Positions 48,600-59,973 of a stretch of DNA of 64,000 bases are shown piece by piece. Below the pieces are notes generated by a model. It had not been told where the DNA came from and did not search any database. It saw only the letters and a list, made by a program, of their open reading frames with translations. Each line of letters opens with the position of its first letter. The stretch's first letter is position 1. This DNA comes from Combretum micranthum (taxonomy: Eukaryota; Streptophyta; Magnoliopsida; Myrtales; Combretaceae), in contig JAMXBD010001584.1 in assembly GCA_024138025.1 (NCBI GenBank), positions 124,001 to 188,000 on the forward strand, written 5' to 3'. The position numbers and the translations under genes are program-made.

Positions 48600-50500
48600 C
48601 TCAAGATCTGTTTTATTTTCAACAAAAATAATTTTGGAAATTCGGATGAAAATGGAATCATATTTAGAAAAGTTGTTTTTCAACTTCAAAATGTGTATTT
48701 TTCATTTAAAATGAAGGGCTTAGGGTATAATAACATAAATGAAAGATTTTGATGAGTGATTATTGTGCACTACCATGGGTTTCATTTAGATGTATGTTCA
48801 TATTATGTGTAAATCTTAGATTTGAACTTGAACAAAAATTGTGAAATTCGTATTTTGGCAAGACCCCTATTTAAAAACCACTTTCCAAGTGTCAAAATAT
48901 AATTTTTACTTAAGAAAATAAAGGCTTAATGTATGTATATTATCAAGACTTCTTTTTTTAAGAATCAAAGGTGATTTTCAAAATAAAAATTCTATTTTCG
49001 AATTATGGCCAAGGCATATTTTAAAAACATGTTTTCCAACTCAAAAATGAAGTTTTTATTTAAGAAATGAAAGGCGCTTAGGATGGGATATGTAAGGAAT
49101 AGATTTTCATAAGTTTAGATAGATTTTATCAAAAGACATGTCCAAAAATAAATTTTGTAAATTCGGATCTCAACAAAGACCAATTTTGAAAACCCATTTT
49201 TCAACTTCAAAACAAGACTTCTATTAAAGAAATGGAAGCCTTAAGGTATAGGTTTAATTAGGAAATGGTTTTTGAAAGACTAAATGAGTTTTACAAAGAA
49301 AACAAGCTCAAATGAATTTCTCAAAATTTGGATTTGAAAATAGCCACAATTTAAACACCTACTTCCAAATGCCAAAATGATAATTTTTATAGGAAAATGG
49401 AATTATTAGGGAATTTATATAACAAAGACCAAGTTTTGATAAGGATAAAAGAAGTTTATCAAAGTATAATCTTAGAATAACAAATGGTTTCCAAGAATAG
49501 GTTAAACAATGTTTTCATTCTTTAAAATTTTGTAAAATTCGTACTTAGGCAAACCACCTATGTAAACACCTATTTTCTAACCTCAAAATGAAGGTTTTTA
49601 TTGAAATAATGAAGGTGATGATTATATAGATCATCCAGGTTGAGTTTTGATAAAATAAAGTATGATTTTGCAAGAAGAAAAACTATTTTTCTTAAGTCTA
49701 GTATAATTCAAAGTTTTGCAAAGTAAAAGTTTTCAAAAAGAATTATTGGTACTATATGTATATATATAGGAAGATCATCTCATAATCTTCATGACAATAG
49801 CTTGTAGGTAGTTCATACATGCATGATGCATTGTAGAAATAAAGTATAAAAATAGAGTTTATCCAAAATTTGTAAATTCGGATGATTTCAAAGCCATGCC
49901 TTAAAAACTCATTTATCAACTCAAAAACTTGTGTTTTATATGAAAAATGAGGAGTTTAGGTCATAGGTATCATCAAGTGATGATTTTGATAAATTAAGAT
50001 AGGATTTGCTAAGAAAAATATATAGAACAAGGAGTAGAAACAAAGTAGGAAAAATTAAGTTGTTGTCATTTTTAAGAAATTTGTAATAATGAAGTAATGG
50101 CATGAAAACCCATATTTTCCAACTCAAATTTGAAGTTTTATCAAAGAAATGAAGTCCTTAGTGGCTAAGCATGGTTGAGCCTTAATTTTCTAAGTATCAA
50201 AATATTCTTACTTAAAGGAATCACCACAAAAACAAGTTTTGCAAAATTCGGATTTTGGGATGAGCCAATTTTGAAAACATGTTTACAAAATGTAAAATGA
50301 AAATTTTATGTAGAAATGAACGTCATAAGTAATATACATAACGAAGACTCAATTTTAACAAAAATAATTATATTTTCTTAAGTAATAAATCCAAAACAAA
50401 TGGAAATTATCAAAGTTGGAAAATTAGATTTTTTATAAGTAGTTGTTATTATGGTCTTGCAAAATAAAAAGTTATAAAATTTCCTTTTAACAAAAATCAT
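48600..50500 (+). repeat. Degenerate tandem array inside the type B LTR
   Basis: Roughly ten diverged units of about 160-220 bp, each with an 'aaattcgga' start, a 'cc(t)attt-aaaa-ccatttt' middle and an 'aaatgaagg' end. Anchors near 48,651, 48,843, 48,990, 49,157, 49,324, 49,531, 49,867, 50,086 and 50,245. The type E LTR (12,640-13,320), the window start (1-800) and the window end (63,780-64,000) hold parts of the same array. Confidence 0.7.
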
Positions 50501-50638
50501 CAAGATCATGCATACATTAAGCTCATCTCATGTCATTCATGTTAAGAAATCATTCATATTGCATGTATAGCTAATTTATATAGTAGGAACATTACAAACA
50601 TTTACAAAACTATTTTTCGGGATTGGAACTTGTTACTG

Positions 50639-50995
50639 CCCTAATCTGATCCGAACTTTTCAAAGCTTAAAAGTTTTCAAAACTTGAAAACAATATTAGA
50701 ATTAGATAGATCTTCCAAAGTAGATAGAAATCGATATATAATTTGCGAAATTCATAGTTAAAATGACCAAGTTATGGCCGTTTTAAGTTGGAATTTCCAC
50801 TTAGGACGAAAATTTCCTAATCTGATCCGAACTTTTCAAAGCTTAAAAGTTTTCAAAACTTGAAAATAATATTATAATTAGATAGATCTTTCAAAGTAGA
50901 TAGAAATCGATATATAATTTGCGAAATTCCGAGTTAAAATGACCAAGTTATGGCCGTTTTAAGTTGGAATTTCCGCTTAGGACGAAAATTACAAA
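50639..50995 (+). repeat. 178-bp tandem duplication of the LTR core
   Basis: Segment starting cctaatctgatccgaac at about 50,639 is repeated from about 50,817 almost unchanged. It includes the core (agatagatctt ... atggccgttttaag) shared with the other LTR types. Confidence 0.9.
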
Positions 50996-52149
50996 TTTGA
51001 TAGTTTGTATAAGATAGTTTGGATTAGTTAAGTGATGAAATACTTATTAGAGTATTTCTTCCTTTTTAGATGATCCCGAATTTGACGATTCCCTACCACC
51101 AGATTACTTGTACTAAGAGACCAGTGATCCAATCACCGAGTGAGTATTACTTCCGATTTCATTTATTGTATGTGATTGTAATAATAGTTGCACTAGATAT
51201 TTGATAAAGATAAAATGGATATGCATGATGGGGACGAATGGGAACTATGTATGCTTGTTGTTGACATGAGAAATGGAATGTAAGAATATCAAAACCGAGT
51301 GATTAACTATTTCTTGTATAGATGAATTAGAATTGATTGTCTAGGATTATTAATTGATCACTTAAAATAATTAGTATAATTGATTATTCAGAATTGAAGA
51401 TGAAATTGAACTCATTCATATCACGATGGGGATGGAGCATTAGCATTTGTTGGTTTATCATTGTACCTTAAACGATTCTTGTTGGTTTATCGTTGTACCT
51501 TAAACGATTTTATAGTTTATAGTTGTCCGTAAGCTGAAACAGTCTTGGTTCATACCGCGGGATTTATTAATCTGCTAACCCGGGAAGGAGGGCGCAAGTC
51601 CATCCACATATGATTTTTGGCAGGTCGTATGTTTGTTGAAGTCATGTGTTTGATGCATATCACTTGTCTGACTAATCACTTGATTGTATGATGTGTTATA
51701 AATGTAATCTTGGGAGTTCTTACTCATTAAGCTAGTGTAGCTTATACCCCAATAGATATTTGATTAAACAGGTTATCTTAAGAATGTTAAGTGGGGATCG
51801 TGATGGTTGGAGCCGAGAATGACTTCTAGATTCCAGCAAGGAATAAGATTGCTTGAAGTTATTAGCTAGGTTTTATAATTCGCCTTGTAATAGTTTTATG
51901 TAGTGAAATCTTTTGATGAACTGTAATGGAAGTGTAATGTTTTGTATTTGGAGTATAGTAAATTGTATTTCCTTTACATTATTACTCAAGTGTATCAATA
52001 TAAAATGTATCTCTCCAATGTGTCTCCTCTATGTGTTAGACGCCTAGTACATAGTATGGAAGCCTTCGCATGATTGAGGCGGTCATTCCTAGGCTTTATT
52101 ATTGTGTACGGCGGACTGCCACGTTTAGGATACCCTTCGGGGCATGATA

Positions 52150-52921
52150 GGAAACAACATTCCTAACTTGCAGATTGTCAAGTCTTGGTTAAGAAAATGT
52201 TTTTCAATGAAAGACTTAGGTGATATTGCCTATATCGTAGGCATCAAGATCTATAGGGATAGATTTAGAAAACTTATTGGCCTAAGTCAGAGTGTATACA
52301 TAGACAAGGTACTGAATCAGTTCAGAATGCAAGATTCCAAAAGAGGATTCTTGCCAATGTCACATGGTATAAATCCAAGCAAGACTCAATGTCGAACAAA
52401 AATGGTGAGTGAGATCACATGAGTAAGATTCCTTATGCTTCGGAAATTGGATCAATCATGTATGCTATGTTGTACACTCAACCAAATATGTCATATGCAT
52501 TAAGCATAACCAGTAGATACCAATTAGATGCCGATGAACCTCATTGAATAGCAGTCAAGAATATTCTTAAGTACTTATGAACGACTAAAAGATGCATTCT
52601 TGATATATGGAGGATTGGATGATGAGCTAGTTGTAAATAGTTATATGGATACTAGTTTCCAATCTGACAAGGATGATTTTAGATCACAATATTTTTCTTT
52701 TCAATGGAGGTATAGTAAGCTTGAAATGTTCAAAGCAGAACATTGTAGCAGATTATATAAGAAAAGCTAAGTGTGTAATAGCATCAAATGCTGTAAAGAT
52801 ATGCAAAGTATCAACTAAATGACAATATTACTAATCCATTATCAAGCTTCTTGCACAGGCAAAAGCATGATCGTCATACTAGGCCAATAAATATTAGATA
52901 CATGTATGATTTGGCCTAGTG
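52150..52921 (+). pseudogene. Copia RT piece 3 and RNase H remnant
   Basis: Continues the RT after YVDD: IGNNIPNLQIVKSWLRKCF, MKDLGDIAYIVGIKIYRDR, LIGLSQSVYIDKVLNQF, MSHGINPSKTQ (52,144-52,422), then with stops and shifts the thumb and RNase H region (LCCTLNQICHMH, SYMDTSFQSDKDD near 52,640-52,680, NIVADYIRKAKC near 52,740-52,775). In copia elements this RNase H removes the RNA strand during cDNA synthesis. The YxD-SFQ part (first Asp) is seen, but later catalytic residues are not safely placed. Non-functional because of stops and shifts. Confidence 0.88.
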
Positions 52922-52933
52922 CAAGTGGGAGAT
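52922..52933 (+). other. Copia polypurine tract
   Basis: CAAGTGGGAGAT directly before the 3' LTR start TGTTGG at 52,934, the usual copia arrangement. Confidence 0.85.
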
Positions 52934-54305
52934 TGTTGGTGATTGTGCCCTAGGCCAATTACTGGATATTGTCATTCATAAACATTTCTATTATATTGTT
53001 TGCATGTATATTTTATAATAGGATCAATGAATAATTTAATTATTCTAAAAGTCCCTAGATGCTCATTATTATGGGAACAATAATGAATTAACTCTAGTAT
53101 GAGGTTTGATTGATAATCATGGGATGTTTATTTGTATGGAGATACAAATCAAACTCATAGGTACATCTTAGAGAACTATGTACTGGACTGACCCAATATG
53201 AGATCACTACATAGACCTAAAATCACCATGGATTCTAACATGAGGAATATTGTGTTTTAACTCAATCAAACGTTATCTTTAACTAGATGATTATAAAGGT
53301 TGAGATTAGGCATAATATAAATCATGTAGAGGAAGTTGAGTGATTAAGACGGGATTTGTCCCTTTTGTTGTGAGAGAGATATCTCCAGGCCCCTTGATAA
53401 GTGAGACTAAGAAATGCATGGCCGTGCTCAAATGAATTAATAGTGTGATCAATTTTATTTGTTTTTATCAGTTCACTGAGAAATCGAGAAATGATAAGAT
53501 TGAATGATATAAGGATGACACTATCCATGCCTTTTGTTCAATCTAGATATCATGTGACAAAAGGATAATGACAATAGTTTTGGATTAGATAAAAATAAAA
53601 TCGTCAATATTCACTTAATTTGGGTAAACATAATGTCTTGTTAGAGGCCGCTTATGTTTTGTTAACCAAAATGGTTTTAGGTCAACTGCAATATTAATTG
53701 AACCTACATGGTCATACACAAAAGAACGAGCCAAAAGGGTTATGGACTAAATTTAAAGTCTTATGAGAATAATAACTTATTATTATTAAGAATAATAATA
53801 AATTATTACATTGTTATGTGCAATAATTATAATTTATGAAATATTATCCTTAATTAGATTAAGGGGCACTAATGTCATTACTCACGTGAGAATGACATTA
53901 GTATAAAAGGAACATAAAGAGGTCTCTTTAGGGTTAACGACTTGTCTGTCGACATTAGAACAACAGAGAAAATCTATAAACCCTAAAAGAGAGAAACTCA
54001 AAGAGTCGTGTATGAAAATCCCAATATTATCTAGAAATGTTCTAGATCACGTTAGCACGCGAAGGATCCTTTTTGAAGGAGTGTTCGTTCGTGTGGATAC
54101 CGTAGAGGGTATTGCGAATTTGTGATACCTATAGATCCGATCTACAAATTGATTTCAAGTTTCAAGCTTTTAAAAGTATGAAATCAAACTATTTGTTTTG
54201 TTTTAATCTAATCAATACACATGGGGACTGGGTCAGGGTTTTCTTTTGAATTCCACTACGAAAGATTTGATCTTTATAATTTTTAAACCTTATTGAAACC
54301 CAACA
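52934..54305 (+). repeat. Copia 3' LTR, uninterrupted
   Basis: TGTTGGTGATTG to ACCCAACA, 1,372 bp. Matches 6,024-6,367 plus 9,559-10,631 and so defines the insertion in the 5' LTR. About 46 bp present in the 5' LTR (about 6,300-6,350) are missing here near 53,212. Confidence 0.93.
53868..53910 (+). promoter_or_regulatory. Copia 3' LTR promoter: palindrome with G-box and TATA
   Basis: 12-bp inverted arms (ACTAATGTCATT at 53,868-53,879 and its complement at 53,891-53,902) enclose CTCACGTGAG, whose CACGTG (53,883-53,888) is a plant G-box. TATAAAAG follows at 53,902-53,909. The 5' LTR has CATGTG at the centre, a C-to-T change at the CpG. Confidence 0.75.
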
Positions 54306-54748
54306 TATCCCTACCATGGTTGAGGTGCAAGAGATGAGGAGGAAAGCCAGGAAGAAGAGAGGGAGAAGTGCTATGATATCCCCATTGCTTCTCTAGACAT
54401 TAGAGTCACATTCCTAGAGCTGACGTGTGTGTAGAAGCCGGATGTTGTTGTACTGGACAAAGTTAAGAAACCAATGGAGCCGTCTCGTAGCTCCCAACAA
54501 ACTTATAATCTAAACAATTAGTTTTCAATTCCCCTTACTAACTTTAGGATTACTTTTGAGTGACGGTTGAATCATTGAAATATTTTCATGCTTTATTTCT
54601 TTATCAATTTGTCCATTATGAATAAAATGTACTATATGAGTTACATCAATTAATGAAGTTAATTCTCTTTTTTTCATGCTCTTGTCTTCGCATCATTCTC
54701 ATTCCTCACTTTCCCTTTCTTTCTTTCTTTATCTTGCCTTTATTTAGA
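54306..54748 (+). other. Gypsy PR-RT spacer, possible intron 3' part
   Basis: Host gypsy sequence resuming after the copia element. The first 150 bp look like degraded basic coding sequence (VEVQEMRRKARKKRG in one frame). The later part is non-coding, with a long T/C-rich tract (54,660-54,740) ending CTTTATTTAG just before the RT frame opens. Ogre/Tat-group elements are known to have an intron here. A 5' splice site is not identified. Confidence 0.45.
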
Positions 54749-56026
54749 TCCAATGATAATGATGAAAGCAAGGAGTATCTTGTGCTGATAAATAATGGAA
54801 GTACTGGTATCACTTCTAGCTTTACTGGGTTAGTCATTAAAGGTGCTGTTAGTGATCACACATGGATTGAAGAAAGTTGGCAAAGATATAAACAAGGTAG
54901 GATTAAAATTAATGAGCCTATAGAGGCAGTTAATTTTGGGACTATAAGTGACCCTAAAAGCTTGAAAATAGAGACTACCTTATTCGGTGAACAAAGAGAA
55001 AAAATGATAAGTTTATTAACTGACTACTTAGATGCTTTTGCATGGTCTTATAAAGACATTGCTTGGATGAGATATCTTTATCGTGGTCCATGAATTACTA
55101 ACTAAGGTAGATATCAAATCAAAGAAACAAAAACTAAGGTGATTTATGCTAGATATCATGTTAAAAGATCAAAGAAGAGGTGAAAAAAAATTATTGGAAG
55201 TTGGTTTTATAGAGGTATCTAATTACCCTGAATGAGTGGATAGCATAGTTCCAATGCTTAAGAAGAATGGGAAAGTTAAAGTGTCTAGATTTTCATGATC
55301 TGAACCAAGTCATGCCCAAAGATAACTTCTCTTTACCCCACATAGATGTCTTAGTAGACAACACAGCTAGGAACCACCTATTCTTATTCATGGATGGTTT
55401 CTTGAGATACAAACAAATCAAAATTGGGGAGGAAGATAAGACCAAGCTAACCTTCATTACAACTTGAGGAACTTTCTGCTACAAAGTTATGCCATTTGGT
55501 CTCAAAAACGTGAGGGCTACAAATCAAAGGGTTGTGGTTGCATTACTGCATGACATGATGCATCGAGAAGTAGAGGTGTTTGTAGATAATACGATTACCA
55601 AGTCTAAAGAAGATGAAGATCATGTAGAGATTAAGATAGATTGAGAAAGTTTCAACTCAAGCAGAATCTTGAAAAATGTACGTTTAGAGTAACCTCTAGA
55701 AAGTTGTTGGGATTCCCAGTTAGTCAATGAAGTGTGGAAGTTGATCCGAATAATGTCAAATCCATACTTGAATTGCCTCCCCTAAGGTCAATCAAAGACG
55801 TCAAGGGGAGTTTAGGGTGTCTAAACTACATTGCCAGGTTCATATCACAGCTGATAGATAAATATTGCCTTTTGTTTAAGTTGCTTAGAAAAACAAGCAA
55901 CCATCCAACGGGATGAAGAATGTCAAATAGCCTTTGATCAAATCAAGCAAAACCTAATGAATCCTCTAGTACTAGAAGCCCTACTGCCTAGTTGCTCGCT
56001 TTTCCTATATCTAATCATACTCCTCA
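54749..56026 (+). pseudogene. Ty3-gypsy RT remnant (Tat/Ogre-like)
   Basis: Frame from about 54,749: NDESKEYLVLINNGSTGITS, later EAVNFGTISDPKSLKIETTL and DYLDAFAWSYKDI, typical of the segment ahead of the gypsy RT. After a frameshift: NYPE-stop-VDSIVPMLKKNGK, MPKDNFSLPHIDVLVDNTA, LFLFMDGF, FCYKVMPFGLKN. The catalytic YVDD position reads FVDN (55,579-55,590), so the second Asp is lost. The connection region (MEVDPNNVKSILELPP, LNYIARFISQL) runs to about 55,916. Broken at 56,027 by another LTR fragment. Many stops. RNase H and integrase are absent. With the piece at 5,736-6,023 it forms the oldest layer of the nest. Confidence 0.88.
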
Positions 56027-56645
56027 TGTCATGACCCTAAATAGGGGCCTAGAAGGATTATCTTAGAGTCGTCATATCATGTGTGCACCCATAATATGAG
56101 GACCATCTTGCAAGTCAGAGTTTGCAAGATGTTAATTACTTATTCTCTCAATATATTACACACACACACACATATATATTTATAAAATAGGTTAGGATAC
56201 AATTTCCACAAATCATAAGAACCACAAAGACTCGGATACCCTACCAAAAAAGAAACAAGGTAAAGCAAATTAGGTTATCTATCATTCACAATCAAAGGAG
56301 ATTAGAAAGGAAATAAATCAGGTTTTAAGTCTTTTCTATCAACTAAATTTAATCTATTAACATTCTAATCATTAACTTGATCTTTGATATGCTCTGTGCT
56401 CGATTCCTATCCCAATCCTGTCTTTTTGAATTTCCTGCAAAAACAAATTTAAGCACAACTTGCTTAATGAGATAATTCCTTACACAAATGTACACATAAC
56501 AAAATAATCAAACAAGTCCATTAGCAAGCATATGTAATGTAACATCCATATGATCAAACAAATACATATGACTATCCGATGACATATGCATAATAGATTT
56601 GCACTCTCCACTCGAGGGTTAGGAAATGATTTGAATGCGTCCAAC
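56027..56645 (-). mobile_element. Minus-strand LTR 3' fragment
   Basis: Starts TGTCATGACCCTAAAT, like TGTCACGCCCC of the type A LTR ends but diverged, and interrupts the gypsy RT after CCTCA (56,022-56,026). Contains a CA/TA microsatellite (56,159-56,180), a 'gcttaatgagataattcc' segment and an 'ctcgagggttaggaaatg' segment placed as in the type A 3' part. The rest of the LTR is missing to the right. No TSD could be paired. Confidence 0.5.
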
Positions 56646-57134
56646 TAGGGGTGGGCAAAAAAACCAACCAAATCGAACCAATCCGTAACTAAACCAATCC
56701 AAATCGAAAATGTGGTTTTTTTTTTTAATAGTTGGGTTTAAAAATTTTCCAATCCGAACTAATCCATAAATTTATTATTTAGTTTAGAAGATAAACCAAA
56801 CAAATCCGTAATACCGAACCAAACCATTTTAGAAAAATATAATAATTTTTACTATATGTTCATATTATTTCATTTGATGTTTATTATTTGGTGAATATTG
56901 ATTAAATTAACTTGTTCATTTTCAATTTTTTTTTAGGCTCATGATATGTATTTTTTTGTTAATAATGAACTATTGTTTTTTTTTAATAGCTTTAACTTTA
57001 TAAAGTATTAAATTTATTTATCAAGTTATAAACTCTTATTATACATTAATTATTTAATAATATTTTGTCAGCAAATTATTTATTTATTGATAATTTTGTT
57101 GATAGATGATTTTTTATATTAGCTAAAGTTATTG
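56646..57134. mobile_element. Possible hAT-type transposon fragment
   Basis: Begins AGGGGTGGGCAAAAAAACC followed by repeated 'aaccaatcc' units, a start common to plant non-autonomous hAT elements. The remainder is A+T-rich and non-coding. No matching inverted terminus or 8-bp duplication was found before 57,134, so it may be only one end. Confidence 0.4.
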
Positions 57135-59920
57135 TGTAAACCCCCAAAGTTTGTGATCGGTTTAGCTTAAACCATAAATTGGAAAGTCAACCAAAAACCC
57201 TAAAGTCAACAAAACTCTAGTTAGACGTAATGGTCTAAGTCCGACAATCTCGTATAAGAAACCCTAAGAAAGTAAGCAAGAGATTAGTATGTAGAATAGT
57301 TCGTAATTACATAAGGAAGCTTAAAAAGATTAGATTAGTAAAACCGCGAATTGTTTTGAACTTGAGCAGATACAGTTCTTCAAAAACATGTCCTAACGCT
57401 CAGAATAGTAGAAATATTCCGAACATATCGTTAGACTCGTAAAAATATAAGGTTCTCAAAAATATCAGTTTTATAATTTTTTGGTAAGTAAAAATATCAG
57501 ATATCGCAATTATACGCGTATGTTCTTTCTACCGGTACTTTGTTAGTCAAATCTACATTACATTACACTATTCATTAGTATTCTACAATATTCTTTTATC
57601 TCTACTTTTTCTAACACCTATTCTTGCACCTATACACCTATTTCCTTTACATTTTACATTTCTCATAACTTTATTTCACATCTACCTTACTTATTATTTC
57701 GTTTAATCAACAAAAATATAAAAATTAAATCTCTCTCCCCTCTTCCATAGTGGCCCGCGCCCCTTGTCCCCCTCTCTCCCTCATTTTGTTTTATTTTTTC
57801 TTTATTTAAATCACACAAAAATTCACTCCTCATTTCCTATAAATACCCCCCCTCCTCTGTCACTTATTTCACATAATTACTACCCACAAATTCACTACCA
57901 AATCTGTCTCAAATTTTCCTCTCAACACTCTCTCCAAATAATCTCTCAAAACTCTCTCAAAATATTCTCAAACATCCTTTTGCATACACAAAATCCATTC
58001 CCACATAATACTTAAAAAACCTCTTAGGTAAACTTTTCTTTATAAGTTCTTCCTCCCATGTCATGTAACTTTACATGACCATGGTGTAGGTTTTCAAAAA
58101 CTAAATGTTATGGAAGCTACACTATGTTCATGTATTGTTATTATTTATGAATCTCTATTTGTTTATTTATGTTGTTACTTTACTTTGTTCATATGATTAT
58201 TGTTATTTCTAACTAAGTATTATTATGTATCTATATATACACATATATATATTCTTTAGAGCATATAAGCTCACTTGTAATTTATTTATTTTTCATACAA
58301 AGTAACTTATTTACTTCTTCCAATACAATTTATTTATTTCTTGTTATTTTAAGACTAGTGTCTAGTCTTAGACATGTCCTCATCAAGTTAAAACTATTTT
58401 CTTCCTTTTATTTTATTTCTTTCTTTTGGGACTAGTCTACTTCTTAGTCTCGAGAGCCTTGAAGAAGCTAAGACTCCCAATACTTGACTTTATTCATTAT
58501 TTATGTTATTTTTTCTTTTCATTATTTCTCATAATCATGCCCATTAAGATTGTTGTCCAAATCTTTAAAAGCTCTAATAATACTTTGACAAAAAGAAGAT
58601 TTTATCACCTAAGAATAGTTTTATATAAATATAAATTCTATTGTTTAACAAAAGAAAAGTTATCTTTTTCAAGTTTTAAGAAGAACTCACTACAATTTTA
58701 AAAACTACTTTTGTTTTGAAAAAGCTTTTTAAATCATTTTATACCACCTTGTTTTCTTAAAAAAATATGACTTGGTACTAAAATATTTTCATAGGAAACA
58801 CTTTAAAACGAAAATGAGAGTTTTCAAAACTAAGATTTTTCAATAAATAGCCAAAGAAAACAAATAGGAAAAGTAGCACTAATGTTGAGAATTTAGAAAG
58901 AAGAAATTTATCGAAAAGTCATTTAGAAAAAATAGTAAGATGAACATAAAAGTAATTCTTTGAAAACAAAAGAATCAAAATATTCGTTTCAAGGATTTAC
59001 AAAATGGAATCTTTGTAAACTATAGTTTTCTACACCCTTGCTTTATATTGTTTTACTCAAGAAATTTGGTTGGACAATAAACACTTGAGCATGGATAAAA
59101 TATGAGCTAGATATCTATAAAAGGAAATCTTTTAACTATATAGATAATTAAGTATTTATCAAAGCAATTTTTGGATGGGTTAATATTTGAAACAAATTAC
59201 TTTTGGGTTGGGAAAATTCGTGATGAATCTAATCACCACTGTTTCGGAGCTTAAATGATCTAGTTTGATAAAAATAGTTTTAGAAATGGATAGATCTTTT
59301 CGAGTAGGTAGAAATCGGTATATTATATGCACAATTCCGAGTTAAAATGACCAAGTTATGGCCATTTTATGTTGGAGTCTTCCTTTATATGAACTTTGAC
59401 GTTTTTATGACATTGGTTTGTCAAAATTCAAGAAAGTCATCAAGAAATACTCATTTTGGGTATTTTCCTTGATTAGGTGATTTTGAGGAAGAATACCCAT
59501 ACCCCGAAGATTATTTCGACTAAGTGGATTGTGTGAACGACTCATCCGTTTTGAAGAAGTGTCGACATGGCAACGTGAGTTTATTTTCTTAAAAAGGCTT
59601 TAATTGATTGTGCTTGTAGTTTAGTCGCATTAGAACTAAGGAAAAATAACTTGATATGTATGTGAAAATTGTTGAAAGAACTATAAGAATATTGAGACAA
59701 GAATTGATGGTAAGTAATTGTTTGATTTAGTATAGTACTTGAAATGTATGAAACTTTATGATCACCTTAAAATTGTTAATAATGATGCTATGTTAATTTA
59801 AATAAATCGATTCAAGCATACCACGATATGAGTCACATTGCATAGGGTTATTATCCTTAGGTGAGAAGGATGGTAGCTCAGTCAAAAGCAACACTTGGTG
59901 GTTGTGATCGAAAGCATTTG
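57135..59920 (+). mobile_element. Type A LTR, 3' truncated
   Basis: Starts TGTAAACCCCC (57,135), preceded by TATTG. Promoter with CTATAAATACC (about 57,838), hairpin block (58,350-58,480), shared core (59,285-59,370) and the entry of the variable cassette (acacttggtgg at about 59,891) are all present in order. At about 59,920 homology stops inside the cassette and a foreign LTR end follows. The normal GGGGCGTGACA end is missing. The frame at 57,764-58,015 is promoter sequence. Confidence 0.85.
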
Positions 59921-59942
59921 ATAATGTGATCATACCTATTGA

Positions 59943-59973
<31 letters not shown>

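Larger units (their letters stand above)
32168..52149 (+). mobile_element. Long LTR, type B, inserted in copia RT (itself nested)
   Basis: Starts TGTAAGTCCCGG (32,168) and ends CGGGGCATGATA (52,149), a decayed GGGGCGTGACA. The duplication is imperfect: AGTAA (32,163-32,167) against AGGAA (52,149-52,153), the last A being shared. Own sequence is 32,168-33,180, 45,763 to about 46,540, and about 48,229-52,149, roughly 5.7 kb with no coding domain, so probably a solo LTR. Modules: promoter-like pyrimidine-rich part (45,950-46,490), degenerate tandem array (about 48,600-50,500), duplicated core (50,639-50,995), repeat cassette (51,448-51,535), CCCGGGAAGGAGG block (51,579) and 3' end. A minus-strand copy lies at 1-2,693. 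Confidence 0.85.
6024..54305 (+). mobile_element. Ty1-copia retrotransposon, heavily nested
   Basis: A complete but dead Ty1-copia element spread over 48 kb. 5' LTR: 6,024-6,367 plus 9,554-10,631. Primer site: 10,633-10,645. Gag: from 16,183. Integrase: to about 18,060. RT and RNase H come in three pieces: about 18,480-18,791, 31,837-32,167 and 52,150-52,820. Polypurine tract: 52,922-52,933. 3' LTR: 52,934-54,305. Own sequence is about 8.5 kb. Order gag-PR-IN-RT-RH is the copia order. Stops and frameshifts occur throughout, so it is old. It sits inside a gypsy pol remnant. Flanks GATAT (6,019-6,023) and TATCC (54,306-54,310) do not form a clean TSD. Confidence 0.9.

Noticed and set aside
48600..50500. 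Regularly spaced repeats resembling a CRISPR or satellite array
   Set aside because: Units are long, degenerate and contiguous without unique spacers, and they sit inside an LTR of a plant retroelement.
18792..52149. A novel host or defence gene system in the long non-coding stretches
   Set aside because: Every part of 18.8-52.1 kb could be assigned to LTR units or to one gypsy interior, leaving no unexplained coding block.
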